From Streptococcus mitis (GTDB lineage Bacteria > Bacillota > Bacilli > Lactobacillales > Streptococcaceae): DNA of 64,000 bases. The stretch lies in NCBI RefSeq assembly GCF_005144795.1, contig NZ_SWFJ01000002.1:124001-188000 (forward strand), written 5' to 3'. Positions 1 to 10,981 of the stretch are shown piece after piece. Made by a program: the position numbers and the translations under genes. The first letter of the stretch is position 1. Each line of letters begins with the position of its first letter. The notes beneath the pieces are model-generated. The model was not told the origin of the DNA, did not search any database, and saw nothing but the letters and a program-made list of their open reading frames with translations.

Positions 1-337
1 GACGCTCTGCATCTTCTGTAAAAGGAGCTTCCAAGTCAATGGTATCTCCCAAAACATTGAAGACACGTCCCAAAGTTTCTTTACCTACTGGTACAGAGAT
101 TGGACGACCTGTGTCCAATACTTCCATTCCACGAGTCAAACCATCTGTTGATTCCATGGCGATAGTACGAACCATACCATCTCCCAACTCCAAGGCTACT
201 TCAAGGACGATTTTTGTTTTTCTTTCGTCATTTTTGTAGACGACAAGTGCATTGTTAATCTCAGGAAGTTTTTCCCCTGCTGCAAACAAGACGTCTACAA
301 CGGGACCGATAACCTGAGCAATTTTACCTGAACTCAT
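1..337 (-). CDS. atpD: F1 ATP synthase beta subunit, N-terminal part
   Basis: This is the first 112 codons of the catalytic beta subunit of the membrane-associated F1F0-ATPase; the rest lies beyond the left edge. The translation begins [18 protein letters not shown], the usual beta-barrel start of AtpD, and continues through the typical [14 protein letters not shown] stretch. The P-loop is not in the window. The ATG at 337 follows an AGGAG about six bases upstream. It is the last visible gene of the atpEBFHAGD run (atpC expected beyond the edge). In fermentative streptococci this enzyme mainly hydrolyses ATP to expel protons. The identification is secure; only the truncation by the window is notable. 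Confidence 0.97.
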   Translation of the reverse strand, partial: MSSGKIAQVIGPVVDVLFAAGEKLPEINNALVVYKNDERKTKIVLEVALELGDGMVRTIAMESTDGLTRGMEVLDTGRPISVPVGKETLGRVFNVLGDTIDLEAPFTEDAER

Positions 338-422
338 CTCCTTCTCCTATTCTATATAAGATACTGTCGGTTCCTAGTTCAACTAGGTCCTAAGTTCATT
401 TTCATACGAGCTGGACTAGAGC

Positions 423-1301
423 CTATTCTAAGGCACTAGCTCCTGCTATGATTTCTGTAATTTCTTGTGTAATCGCCGCCTGTCTGGCACGGTTATACTG
501 AATTGTCAAATCATTGATGACTTTCTTAGCATTATCAGTCGCTGTTTGCATAGCTGTCATACCTGCAGCATTTTCAGCTGTCTTAGCATCGATAATAGCA
601 CCGTAAATCATACTTTCTGCAAACTGAGGCAACAACTGCTCCAGAATTTCTTCTCGGCTGGTTTCCAATTCAAAAGTCAAGCTGTACTCTTCATCCGCTT
701 CATTTGGATCCAAGTCAACAATCGGAAGCATTTGTTCCACACGCATTTGACTGGTTAGCGTGTTGACATGGTGGTTATAGCAGACATAGAGTTCATCAAA
801 AAGTTCATTTTGGTACATTTCAACAGTTTTTGAAATGATCTTACGAACTTCATCAAAGCTAGGTTGGTCTGCCAAGCCACGTAGTTCATAAAGTGGTTGA
901 ATACCACGAGCCTTAAAGAAATCAGCTCCCATTCCACCAATACAGATCATTTCAAAGCCTTTATCGTCTGGATGGTATTCTTCTTTCAACTCCATAACGG
1001 CTTTTAGAATAGAAGAATTATAACCTCCAACCAAACCGCGATCTGAAGTAATGACGATATAGCCTGTCTTCTTCACAGGACGACTAATCAACATCGGATT
1101 GGTTGAGCCACCAGAACCATTACCATGAAGGATATCTGTCAAGAGCTTGCGAACTTTCTGAGCGTAAACTTGGAAGTTGCGAGCAGCTTCTTCAGAGCGA
1201 CCAAGCTTAGCAGCCGATACCATTTGCATGGCATTAGTGATTTGACTCGTATTTTTTGTTGAGGCGATTTTTGTTTTAATATCATTTAGAGATACTGCCA
1301 T
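423..1301 (-). CDS. atpG: F1 ATP synthase gamma subunit
   Basis: Gamma is the central rotor shaft of the F1 sector, coupling proton flow in F0 to catalysis in alpha/beta. The 292-residue product has the paired long helices expected of the family: the N-terminal one starts [20 protein letters not shown] and the C-terminal one includes [19 protein letters not shown]. Length is normal for streptococci. It lies between atpA (15 bases upstream) and atpD (about 85 bases downstream) in the ATPase operon. No anomaly is seen. Confidence 0.97.
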   Translation of the reverse strand: MAVSLNDIKTKIASTKNTSQITNAMQMVSAAKLGRSEEAARNFQVYAQKVRKLLTDILHGNGSGGSTNPMLISRPVKKTGYIVITSDRGLVGGYNSSILKAVMELKEEYHPDDKGFEMICIGGMGADFFKARGIQPLYELRGLADQPSFDEVRKIISKTVEMYQNELFDELYVCYNHHVNTLTSQMRVEQMLPIVDLDPNEADEEYSLTFELETSREEILEQLLPQFAESMIYGAIIDAKTAENAAGMTAMQTATDNAKKVINDLTIQYNRARQAAITQEITEIIAGASALE

Positions 1302-1316
1302 CTGACACCTCTATTC

Positions 1317-3372
<2,056 letters not shown>

Positions 3373-3373
<1 letters not shown>

Positions 3374-3867
3374 TAAGCTTCTCCTAGCTGATCGATATAC
3401 TGATCAATGAGTTCTTTATGGGCATGACCGTCAAGGTTTTGTGAGATGATTTTACCAGCCAAGCTGATTGTCAAATCTGCTACCTCACCCTTAACACTTT
3501 GTAAAGCTTCAGCTTTATTTTGAGCAATTTCTTGGTTCGCTTTTTCTTTCAAGCGTCCTGCTTCTAGCTTAGCATCTGCTAAAATACTAGCTTTGCTTTT
3601 CTCAGCTGTTTCTTTCGCATTCTCAATGATTGTCTTAGCTTCTTTGCGGCTACCAGCCAATTCATCTTCGCGTTTCTGAGCCAATACTTCTGCTTTTTGA
3701 CGTGCTTGTTCAGCTCCGTCAATATCTGCTGCAATTTTTTCTGCTCTTTGTTCGAAAATGCTAGTCAAATTTGACCAAGCGTATTTCTTAACCAAGACTA
3801 GCAAGAGAATAAAGGAACCAGCGATTAGTATAAAATCACCAAGTAATTCACCTACTGTTACATTCAT
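3373..3867 (-). CDS. atpF: F0 ATP synthase b subunit
   Basis: The b subunit dimer forms the peripheral stalk, anchored in the membrane by one N-terminal helix and reaching F1 through a long coiled coil. Residues about 8-27 are a hydrophobic segment; residues about 35-140 are rich in Ala, Glu and Lys with heptad character ([20 protein letters not shown]). At 164 residues the length is usual for streptococci. The stop overlaps the atpH start by one base, and atpB ends 13 bases upstream. Confidence 0.96.
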
Positions 3868-3880
3868 AAACTACTCCTTT

Positions 3881-4591
3881 CTATTCTTCATCATTAATTT
3901 TATTTCCTAGATACATTGAAGATAACAATGTAAATACATATGCTTGTACACAAGAAATAAAAACAGAAAATGCAGTCCAGATTAGATTTGTTCCAAAAGC
4001 AATAGGATACCAATAGAAGGCCTGATGAGAAAGTAGGACTAACATACTTGCCATCACTTCCCCTGCAAAGATATTACCAAAGACCCGCAATGCAAGTGAA
4101 AGGAGATTGGTAACTTCCTCCAAGAGATTCATTGGTGTCATAAAACCTGGTGTTACAAATGCTTTTAAATACTTTTTGATTCCACGACGACGAATTCCTT
4201 CTACGTGTGTCATTAAGATAATTGTAAAAGACAAGACCAAGTCAAATGACAAATTTGCTGTTGGTGAGGTCCAAAGATTTACACCATCTGTAGTCTGAAT
4301 TCTAGCCATTAAGCCAATATTATTTGCAATGGCCATAAATAGGAATAAACAGAAATAAAAGAGAGAATAATCCTTTATCATTGGACCAAGGTTTGATTTT
4401 GTAAATCCAACGACAAAATCAAATAAATACTCTAATACATTTTGTTTTCCTGTGGGTCTCAAAGTCATATTTCGAGTTGCCCAATAAATAAAGCCAAAAA
4501 TAAGTGCTACAGTCAACAAAGTCAAAACTACTATGGTTAAATTAAAGGTAACAGGACCAATATTGATGGTTGGATTAATACTTTCTTCCAT
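3881..4591 (-). CDS. atpB: F0 ATP synthase a subunit
   Basis: Subunit a provides the proton half-channels next to the c ring. The 236-residue product has five to six membrane segments and the essential arginine in [16 protein letters not shown] (Arg169). Trp205 near the C-terminus corresponds to the position linked to optochin response in pneumococcus (about W206 there); that correspondence is from family knowledge. The gene sits between atpE (33 bases upstream) and atpF. Confidence 0.96.
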   Translation of the reverse strand: MEESINPTINIGPVTFNLTIVVLTLLTVALIFGFIYWATRNMTLRPTGKQNVLEYLFDFVVGFTKSNLGPMIKDYSLFYFCLFLFMAIANNIGLMARIQTTDGVNLWTSPTANLSFDLVLSFTIILMTHVEGIRRRGIKKYLKAFVTPGFMTPMNLLEEVTNLLSLALRVFGNIFAGEVMASMLVLLSHQAFYWYPIAFGTNLIWTAFSVFISCVQAYVFTLLSSMYLGNKINDEE

Positions 4592-4624
4592 CTAAAATCC
4601 TCCCTTTTTCAATTTATACTTCTT

Positions 4625-4825
4625 TTATTTGATGATAAATGAAAAGACAAGAGTAACGAAGAAAGTACCTTCAATAAAGGCAACCCCTAGGATCATCAAA
4701 CTACGTAGTTCTGAGATGATATCTGGTTGGCGAGCAACTGATTTCAACAAACCGTTCATCAACATACCTTCACCAAGAGATACACCCATACAGGCAAGAC
4801 ATAGACCGAAAAATGTTAAATTCAT
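4625..4825 (-). CDS. atpE: F0 ATP synthase c subunit (proteolipid)
   Basis: The c subunit forms the rotating membrane ring. The 66-residue hairpin has two hydrophobic helices joined by a polar loop RQPD (residues 32-35), and the proton-binding carboxylate is Glu52 in [10 protein letters not shown]. It is the promoter-proximal gene of the operon, preceded by AAGGAG. In S. pneumoniae this protein (there called AtpC) is the optochin target; the residues around Val48 and Ala49 are the usual sensitive ones here, but several other positions (for example Phe6, Leu27, Ile36, Ile37, Leu40) differ from the pneumococcal sequence as I remember it. Confidence 0.96.
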   Translation of the reverse strand: MNLTFFGLCLACMGVSLGEGMLMNGLLKSVARQPDIISELRSLMILGVAFIEGTFFVTLVFSFIIK

Positions 4826-4860
4826 GACGAATTCTCCTTTTAATTAAAATTTACTTACTT

Positions 4861-4889
4861 AGTTTAGTCTTAAAAATTGGATTTGTCAA
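4861..4889 (-). promoter_or_regulatory. promoter of the atp operon
   Basis: On the minus strand TTGACA (4884-4889) and TAAACT (4861-4866) are separated by exactly 17 bases, about 35 bases ahead of the atpE start codon. It is the only good sigma-A promoter between the upstream terminator and atpE. ATPase operons of streptococci are known to be acid-inducible at this promoter; that is family knowledge and not visible here. Confidence 0.85.
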
Positions 4890-4903
4890 CTTTTTACTTA
4901 CGT

Positions 4904-4917
4904 TGAAAGCGTTTAAT
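4904..4917. promoter_or_regulatory. cre-like site (CcpA) upstream of the atp promoter
   Basis: The bases TGAAAGCGTTTAAT match the catabolite-responsive element consensus TGWAARCGYTWNCW at 13 of 14 positions. The site begins 15 bases upstream of the -35 hexamer. A cre in this upstream position would suit activation more than roadblock repression; function is inferred. Confidence 0.5.
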
Positions 4918-5013
4918 GAAAATTATTTACAATTTTACTATTTTTAAGTCTATTATATAGAAAACTTTGGAAAAAACTTGTAACAAATCCCTCCATTATC
5001 TAGGTCTTTCTGA

Positions 5014-5046
5014 AAAACAATGAAAATCCGAGATGAAATCTCGGAT
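5014..5046 (-). terminator. intrinsic terminator after the U32 gene
   Basis: ATCCGAGAT and ATCTCGGAT form a perfect 9-bp stem with a three-base loop, followed on the minus strand by TTTCATTGTTTTT. It ends the U32 peptidase-family transcript before the ATPase promoter. Confidence 0.85.
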
Positions 5047-5137
5047 GGAAATTAATATATTTTCTTTAACCTAATGCTCTTTAGTAAGTAGAATTAAAGG
5101 GAAAGCAACTAGACAGCTTTCGTCTCCTGCACGCTTA

Positions 5138-6424
5138 TTAAGCACGAACTGTGACGCTGGTGCCATCTTCCTTATAAAGATTGATAAGTCCTTCTTTGAG
5201 AGCTCGAACCATATCTCCAGCTTGAACAGGTTGTGGAACCTTGATAGTCAAGAGTTCCATTGGATTTGGAGCGCGGTCAATTTTATTGCCTTTGGCATCA
5301 TGTAAATCTTCGATATACGTTTCAAAATGACGGAAACCTGGGCCATAAAACTCAACTTGGTCGCCTTCGTTAATAACGTTCCGTTGACGAATAGTTGCTG
5401 TTTGTGTCGCATCATCATAAGAAACCACTTCAGCGACAAACTTATACTCAGGAATTTTACGACGAGCACCAAACAACTGCTCATTTTCAGATGGTGTACC
5501 ATAGTAGAAACCTGTTGCTAATTCACGTTGGGCAACCTTCCACATCTCATCCACCAAGTCTTGTTTGATAGCTTCAAACTTTTCAGGACTTTCAAGATAT
5601 GCATCCACAGCCGCCTTGTAGCAGTTGGTTACTGTTGATACGTAGTGAATAGACTTCATGCGTCCTTCGATTTTTAGACTGTCCACACCATTTTCAATCA
5701 TATCTGGAATATGGTCAATCATGGACATGTCAACGGCTGACATTGAAAATTCTTCTGGAATCTCACCTTTAAGACTCTTACGTTCCTTCCCAAATGGCAT
5801 ATCGTAAAGGTCGTATTTCCAACGGCATGACTGAGAGCATCCACCACGGTTGGCATCACGCATACTCATGTGGTTAGAAAGGGTACAACGACCAGAGTAA
5901 GAAATACACATGGCTCCGTGGACAAAGGCTTCAATCTCAACATCTGTACGTTTGCGAATTTCAGCTAATTCTTCCATTGAAACCTCACGCGCCAAAACAA
6001 CACGAGTTAAGCCCAGTTCCTTCCAGAACTCAAGTGTTTCATAGTTAGTGGCACTTGCTTGGGTAGAGAGGTGGATTTCAAGACCAGGTGCTTCAGTCGC
6101 TGCAATCATAATCAAGGCTGGGTCAGACACTATAACTGCCGCGATTCCGATATCACGTAGTTTACGGAACCACTCACCAGCACCAGCCTCATTTCCTTCG
6201 TGCATAACCATGTTGGCAGCCACATAAACCTTAGCACCATACTTGGCCGCAAACTGGACGCCTTCTTCCATCTGTTCGAAAGTAAAGTTTCCGGCACGGC
6301 TACGAAGACCATAGGCCTGTCCACCGATGAAGACTGCGTCCGCACCATATTGAACAGCTACTTTCAACTTCTCTAAAGTCCCTGCAGGTGATAAAACCTC
6401 AGGACGTTTTAATGTTTTTGTCAT
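5138..6424 (-). CDS. U32 peptidase-family protein, likely tRNA uridine hydroxylation (TrhP-like)
   Basis: The 428-residue protein belongs to peptidase family U32. The family signature is clear: EAFVHGAMCISYSGRC (about residues 165-180), followed by CSQSC. Cysteines at about 173, 180, 196 and 200 could bind an iron-sulfur cluster. Members of this type (E. coli YegQ/TrhP, B. subtilis YrrN/YrrO) are now linked to forming 5-hydroxyuridine at the wobble position of tRNAs using prephenate-derived chemistry, so a protease role is unlikely. An ATG 18 bases further upstream exists, but the one at 6424 has AGGAG five bases before it and is preferred. It appears monocistronic, with its own terminator downstream. 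Confidence 0.88.
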   Translation of the reverse strand: MTKTLKRPEVLSPAGTLEKLKVAVQYGADAVFIGGQAYGLRSRAGNFTFEQMEEGVQFAAKYGAKVYVAANMVMHEGNEAGAGEWFRKLRDIGIAAVIVSDPALIMIAATEAPGLEIHLSTQASATNYETLEFWKELGLTRVVLAREVSMEELAEIRKRTDVEIEAFVHGAMCISYSGRCTLSNHMSMRDANRGGCSQSCRWKYDLYDMPFGKERKSLKGEIPEEFSMSAVDMSMIDHIPDMIENGVDSLKIEGRMKSIHYVSTVTNCYKAAVDAYLESPEKFEAIKQDLVDEMWKVAQRELATGFYYGTPSENEQLFGARRKIPEYKFVAEVVSYDDATQTATIRQRNVINEGDQVEFYGPGFRHFETYIEDLHDAKGNKIDRAPNPMELLTIKVPQPVQAGDMVRALKEGLINLYKEDGTSVTVRA

Positions 6425-6541
6425 GTTTTCTCCTATTTGCAATATAAAAGTTTGACGTTTTTCCTTCTCATTTTATAGTAAATAAGCGATAAAATCAAGC
6501 CTAGACAGATTGTTTTGACAATTCTAATCTTTTAGGAAATC

Positions 6542-6567
6542 AAAAAACTAGCCTTTCTAGACTAGTT
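6542..6567 (-). terminator. intrinsic terminator of the GntR gene
   Basis: AACTAGTC and GGCTAGTT pair (one T-G wobble) around a six-base loop, followed by TTTTT on the minus strand. The upstream arm includes the stop codon of the regulator gene. Confidence 0.75.
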
Positions 6568-7260
6568 ATTCTCAAGATAAAATTCAAAACGTTCGCCTAC
6601 ATACTGACTTTTTACGTATTCAAAAGCTGTCCCATCTTCTAGGTAGGAAACCTGAGTCAAACCAAGAATAGCATGTCCTCTTTCAACTTCCAAATAGTGA
6701 GCAATCTTTTCTTTAGCAAGACGAGCATAAATAGTCTGCTGTGATTTACCGATACGGTAACCGTGTTTTTGCAAAGTTTGGAAGAAATGACTGGTGATTT
6801 CTTCTTTTTTAAAATTCTTAATAAATTTTTCAGGAATAGAAGCAACTTCATAAACAAGAGGAATACTGTCGGCATAGCGAACCCGCTCCATTCGGATAAT
6901 ATTTTCGGTAGGAGAAATTCCTAGCTTGGCAACTTCCTGCTCATTGGGAATGGTTTTTCTGTAGGAAATGAGCTGGCTAGAGGGAACTTTACCTTGAGAC
7001 TTAACAATTTCAGTAAAACTGGTTGTCCCTCGCATCTTTTCTTGTACCCGAGTACTAGAAACAAAGGTGCCACTTCCTACGCGGCGCTCTAAGACACCTT
7101 CTTCGACTAATAGAGATACGGCTTGGCGGAGGGTCATGCGACTGACCTCAAACTGCTCTGCTAAATCTCGTTCACTAGGAAGCCTCTCCCCAATAGCCCA
7201 ACGGTACTCGTCAATATCCTTTTTAATCTGATCATGGATTTTCATATAAGCAGGTAGCAT
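6562..7260 (-). CDS. GntR-family (HutC/UTRA type) transcriptional regulator
   Basis: A 232-residue DNA-binding regulator. The N-terminal winged helix-turn-helix (about residues 25-68) shows the GntR pattern RLPSERDLAEQFEVSRMTLR and GSGTFVS; the C-terminal two thirds is a UTRA ligand-binding domain, which in relatives senses a small metabolite, often a sugar phosphate or amino acid. The ATG at 7260 is chosen; a GTG nine bases upstream is possible, and neither has a strong ribosome-binding site. It is divergent from guaA. The ligand and targets cannot be read from the sequence. Confidence 0.88.
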   Translation of the reverse strand: MLPAYMKIHDQIKKDIDEYRWAIGERLPSERDLAEQFEVSRMTLRQAVSLLVEEGVLERRVGSGTFVSSTRVQEKMRGTTSFTEIVKSQGKVPSSQLISYRKTIPNEQEVAKLGISPTENIIRMERVRYADSIPLVYEVASIPEKFIKNFKKEEITSHFFQTLQKHGYRIGKSQQTIYARLAKEKIAHYLEVERGHAILGLTQVSYLEDGTAFEYVKSQYVGERFEFYLENN

Positions 7261-7335
7261 ATTTTTCACTTCATTTCTATCTTTTCTCTATTGTACCCCA
7301 ATAAACTAGAAAAAGTCAAACTTCGCCTTGTTTAG

Positions 7336-7365
7336 TTGGTAATTCGCCCTTATTTGTGATAGAAT
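7336..7365 (+). promoter_or_regulatory. promoter of guaA
   Basis: TTGGTA (7336-7341), an 18-base spacer, and TAGAAT (7360-7365) preceded by TGA, which makes an extended -10. The start codon follows 37 bases downstream with AGAAAGG as ribosome-binding site. No guanine riboswitch fold fits in so short a leader. Confidence 0.65.
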
Positions 7366-7401
7366 ATTGAAAAAAGATATTTCTTTTGAGAAAGGAAAAA
7401 G

Positions 7402-8964
7402 ATGAGCAACATTTCAACTGATTTGCAAGATGTAGAAAAAATCATCGTATTGGACTATGGTAGCCAATACAACCAGCTGATTTCACGCCGTATCCGTGAG
7501 ATTGGTGTTTTTTCAGAACTAAAAAGCCATAAAATTTCAGCTGCTGAAGTTCGTGAAATCAATCCTGTAGGAATCATCCTGTCAGGTGGTCCAAACTCTG
7601 TATACGAAGATGGTTCATTTGATATTGACCCAGAAATCTTCGAACTTGGAATTCCTATTTTGGGAATTTGTTATGGTATGCAGTTATTGACCCATAAACT
7701 TGGAGGAAAAGTTGTTCCTGCAGGTGATGCTGGAAATCGTGAATACGGTCAATCAACTCTTACTCACACACCATCAGCTCTTTTTGAATCAACACCAGAC
7801 GAGCAGACTGTTTTGATGAGCCATGGTGATGCGGTTACTGAGATTCCTTCTGACTTTGTTCGTACAGGTACATCAGCTGACTGCCCATACGCAGCCATCG
7901 AAAACCCAGATAAACACATTTATGGTATCCAATTCCACCCAGAAGTTCGCCATTCTGTATACGGAAATGATATCCTTCGTAACTTTGCCCTTAACATCTG
8001 TAAGGCTAAAGGTGATTGGTCAATGGATAACTTCATCGATATGCAGATCCAAAAAATCCGTGAGACTGTCGGTGATAAACGTGTCCTTCTTGGTCTATCC
8101 GGTGGGGTTGATTCATCTGTAGTTGGGGTTCTTCTCCAAAAGGCTATTGGCGATCAATTGATCTGTATCTTCGTGGACCACGGTCTTCTTCGTAAAGGAG
8201 AAGCGGACCAAGTTATGGACATGCTTGGCGGTAAGTTTGGTTTGAATATCGTCAAAGCAGACGCTGCTAAACGTTTCCTTGACAAACTTGCTGGCGTTTC
8301 TGACCCAGAACAAAAACGTAAAATCATCGGTAATGAATTTGTCTATGTATTTGATGACGAGGCAAGTAAGCTCAAAGATGTGAAATTCCTTGCTCAAGGA
8401 ACTCTTTATACTGATGTGATTGAGTCTGGAACTGATACAGCTCAAACCATCAAGTCACACCACAACGTGGGTGGTCTTCCAGAAGACATGCAGTTTGAAT
8501 TGATTGAACCACTCAATACTCTTTATAAAGATGAGGTTCGTGCCCTTGGTACAGAACTTGGCATGCCAGACCATATCGTATGGCGCCAACCATTCCCAGG
8601 ACCAGGTCTTGCTATCCGTGTTATGGGTGAAATCACTGAAGAGAAACTTGAAACCGTTCGTGAGTCAGACGCTATTCTTCGTGAGGAAATTGCTAAAGCA
8701 GGTCTTGACCGCGATATCTGGCAATACTTCACAGTTAACACAGGCGTTCGTTCAGTTGGTGTTATGGGTGACGGTCGTACATATGACTACACGATTGCAA
8801 TCCGTGCTATCACTTCTATCGATGGGATGACTGCTGATTTTGCCAAAATTCCATGGGAAGTCCTTCAAAAAATCTCAGTACGTATCGTAAATGAAGTAGA
8901 TCATGTTAACCGTATTGTCTACGATATTACAAGTAAACCGCCTGCAACCGTTGAGTGGGAATAA
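7402..8964 (+). CDS. guaA: GMP synthase (glutamine-hydrolysing)
   Basis: Converts XMP to GMP with ATP and glutamine, the last step of guanine nucleotide synthesis. The class I glutamine amidotransferase domain has its nucleophile Cys90 in GICYGMQ and His179/Glu181 in FHPE; the ATP pyrophosphatase domain carries the P-loop SGGVDSS starting at residue 233; the C-terminal dimerisation domain ends with PPATVEWE. At 520 residues it is full length. It is one of only a few plus-strand genes here and has its own promoter and terminator. Confidence 0.98.
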   Translation: MSNISTDLQDVEKIIVLDYGSQYNQLISRRIREIGVFSELKSHKISAAEVREINPVGIILSGGPNSVYEDGSFDIDPEIFELGIPILGICYGMQLLTHKLGGKVVPAGDAGNREYGQSTLTHTPSALFESTPDEQTVLMSHGDAVTEIPSDFVRTGTSADCPYAAIENPDKHIYGIQFHPEVRHSVYGNDILRNFALNICKAKGDWSMDNFIDMQIQKIRETVGDKRVLLGLSGGVDSSVVGVLLQKAIGDQLICIFVDHGLLRKGEADQVMDMLGGKFGLNIVKADAAKRFLDKLAGVSDPEQKRKIIGNEFVYVFDDEASKLKDVKFLAQGTLYTDVIESGTDTAQTIKSHHNVGGLPEDMQFELIEPLNTLYKDEVRALGTELGMPDHIVWRQPFPGPGLAIRVMGEITEEKLETVRESDAILREEIAKAGLDRDIWQYFTVNTGVRSVGVMGDGRTYDYTIAIRAITSIDGMTADFAKIPWEVLQKISVRIVNEVDHVNRIVYDITSKPPATVEWE

Positions 8965-8982
8965 AATAATAGTATAGAAAAT

Positions 8983-9016
8983 CCTTAGACTAGAAGTTTC
9001 TAAGGGCTTTTCTTTT
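8983..9016 (+). terminator. intrinsic terminator of guaA
   Basis: CCTTAGA and TCTAAGG form a 7-bp stem separated by nine bases and followed by GCTTTTCTTTT, beginning 19 bases after the guaA stop codon. Confidence 0.8.
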
Positions 9017-9607
9017 GCACTGGTCATATACTAGATATAAGATTTCCCCTATGTTTCACAGAGGAAATCCAGACTACAACAGCAATTAATTTATTTTTTA
9101 CACGCTTGATGATCTTATTAGTCAAATCATTTTATTAGTCAGGTTGAACGAGACATTGATTTTCCTTCATCTGTAGCTTTGTTTCAGATGCTTATTTCAA
9201 TGATAAAGGATGCTCTAGTTTTAAACCTACTATATACTAGTCAAAAACTCTCATCCAATTCTTATACAATATTCCATCCATGTGCCAAATTATAAAGAAC
9301 ATTAAGGACAATACCTCCTATCACTAGTTTTTGTTTTTTTAATTTGAACAATGATATTAATATTCCACATTTTATGACTTATAGAAAGAATTACAGTCGT
9401 TATTTTCAAGATTAAGAATCCACCTTGACCAAGATATTACACTTGTATTCACTTATACTTGCCCTCGTGGAAAGAAAGGGAAGCTTCGTACTAGAAACTG
9501 TAGCAGAGACTAAAAGAAAAGGTGGATTGACTTCTTGGTACAGACAAAGAATACCACAATCTACGTTACACAAGAAAAGTTGGTAAGTCCAAGCTGAAGA
9601 TATTAAA
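9017..9607. other. gene-poor, probably decayed interval
   Basis: About 590 AT-rich bases between guaA and the McrBC module hold no reading frame with a credible start, ribosome-binding site and family resemblance. Short stretches read through in one frame for 30-45 codons (for example around 9145-9290) before stops, which suggests eroded coding sequence, but I could not assign a parent gene. No tRNA, CRISPR or insertion-sequence ends are visible. Confidence 0.45.
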
Positions 9608-9645
9608 AAGACAAACACTAAAATGATGTTTGTCTTCGGTTTTTA
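9608..9645. terminator. bidirectional terminator downstream of mcrC
   Basis: AAGACAAACA and TGTTTGTCTT form a perfect 10-bp stem with a nine-base loop. T-runs follow on both strands (CGGTTTTTAT on plus, TTTAAT on minus), so it can end the mcrBC transcript and anything from the left. Confidence 0.8.
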
Positions 9646-9667
9646 TAGAGGAAATTCTTTACACTCT

Positions 9668-10981
9668 CTATTTATTTCCCGCCACTTCCTCATCAATATT
9701 CCTTTTAAAAATTTCCTCGCAACTTTCCATCTTTTCACAAAACTCACTGTAGGATGAAACCTTCTGAGGGATTTGGATAGACCACTTTTTAAGCAAGACT
9801 CCGTGCCCCTCTACTTTTCCTATTTCACTATTTACTGACTGCTCTATACTAGGAAAAATTAGTCCAGCTTTCTCAGCTTCTAAAATATAAGAATAGGAAA
9901 TCAACTGGAACAAGTCCTCACGGTTGATCCCTTTTTCAGTGAACTCCAATTTTTTATATTTAGCATCTAGAACAATCTTTCGTTCTCTGTCATAAAAATC
10001 TGGATATACTTTTCGTTTCCCAACAGAAAATACTGAAATTCCGTCCGTCTTTTCTTTATTCCGAGGATGCAAAAATCCTTTTGGTAACAAGGTATGAACA
10101 TACTCTTCCCAAAGCCAGGAAACATCAAAAAGAATACCGTGGATTTTTTGCTCTTGGTATCCTAAACCATTCTTTTCTCTATTTAGGATCATCAGGCAAA
10201 GCTCTTGCAACTTTCTGTACTCTCGAAAATAGGCATGACGAAGAGGTTTGGTTTTATTTATTCTGATAAATTTAGCACGATCGGCTAATTTATAAGAAGG
10301 GGTTACACGCGTAACTTCAGCTATAGTTTCACGATTATTATCGAGCATAACTCCGAAACTTTTTTGAGTCCTTATATACTCAATCGTATGCCGAATCAGC
10401 TGTATGAGTGGATTATCATGGGTAAACTCTCTAGTGGTATAGGCAATATTTCCCATAAAAGGAACATTATTCTTAAGATGATTTCCTACATCAATCACCC
10501 CCTTTACATGACTGTCGTTATGAGAAAATCTCTGGTATTCCTTATAAAGACCTTTTCGAAGAGCAGCTTGCAGATACTTTGGAAAGAGATAAACCAAGAG
10601 TTGATAGAGTTTATCTTCAGGAGATAGACCGACATCCAAACTAGTCAGATTGATATTGAGAATCTTTTGTAAAAGATAATGTAAAAAATGGTCGTTACTT
10701 TTATCAGAAAAACGAGAAGAAATCGTCAATCTTTCCTGATCACAACCCAGAAAACCAATCACATTACCTGTTTTAATTTCCTGATTAACTGTTTCAAAAA
10801 TCTTTTGGTCCTTATCCAAATCAGGAGTATGAGTCAAATCATTTGGAAAAATAAAGATATTGTCCTCTTTAGAAAGGTTATCCAGTGTTCTATCAAGAAG
10901 TGCTTGACTTAGTTTGGGATATTCTGCGACAAAATCTTCCTTAGCAATTCTATGCTGATTATCAGTTATACGCATTATCAT
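9668..10981 (-). CDS. mcrC: McrC-like nuclease subunit of a McrBC-type restriction system
   Basis: The product (about 437 residues) is the cleavage partner of the adjacent AAA+ motor. A PD-(D/E)xK nuclease core is visible in the C-terminal half: YPDF (about residues 327-329), then LDAKYKK with the catalytic Asp and Lys about a dozen residues later, as in McrC relatives; an acidic WEEY helix precedes it. The N-terminal half is the DNA- or McrB-contacting region typical of the family. Several nested starts exist; the ATG at 10981 has AAGG eight bases upstream and lies inside the end of mcrB, so the two genes overlap and are translated together. Substrate modification preference cannot be deduced. 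Confidence 0.88.
   Translation of the reverse strand: MIMRITDNQHRIAKEDFVAEYPKLSQALLDRTLDNLSKEDNIFIFPNDLTHTPDLDKDQKIFETVNQEIKTGNVIGFLGCDQERLTISSRFSDKSNDHFLHYLLQKILNINLTSLDVGLSPEDKLYQLLVYLFPKYLQAALRKGLYKEYQRFSHNDSHVKGVIDVGNHLKNNVPFMGNIAYTTREFTHDNPLIQLIRHTIEYIRTQKSFGVMLDNNRETIAEVTRVTPSYKLADRAKFIRINKTKPLRHAYFREYRKLQELCLMILNREKNGLGYQEQKIHGILFDVSWLWEEYVHTLLPKGFLHPRNKEKTDGISVFSVGKRKVYPDFYDRERKIVLDAKYKKLEFTEKGINREDLFQLISYSYILEAEKAGLIFPSIEQSVNSEIGKVEGHGVLLKKWSIQIPQKVSSYSEFCEKMESCEEIFKRNIDEEVAGNK

Noticed and set aside
7366-7401. A guanine riboswitch ahead of guaA
   Set aside because: The leader between the promoter and the start codon is only about 36 bases, too short for the aptamer.
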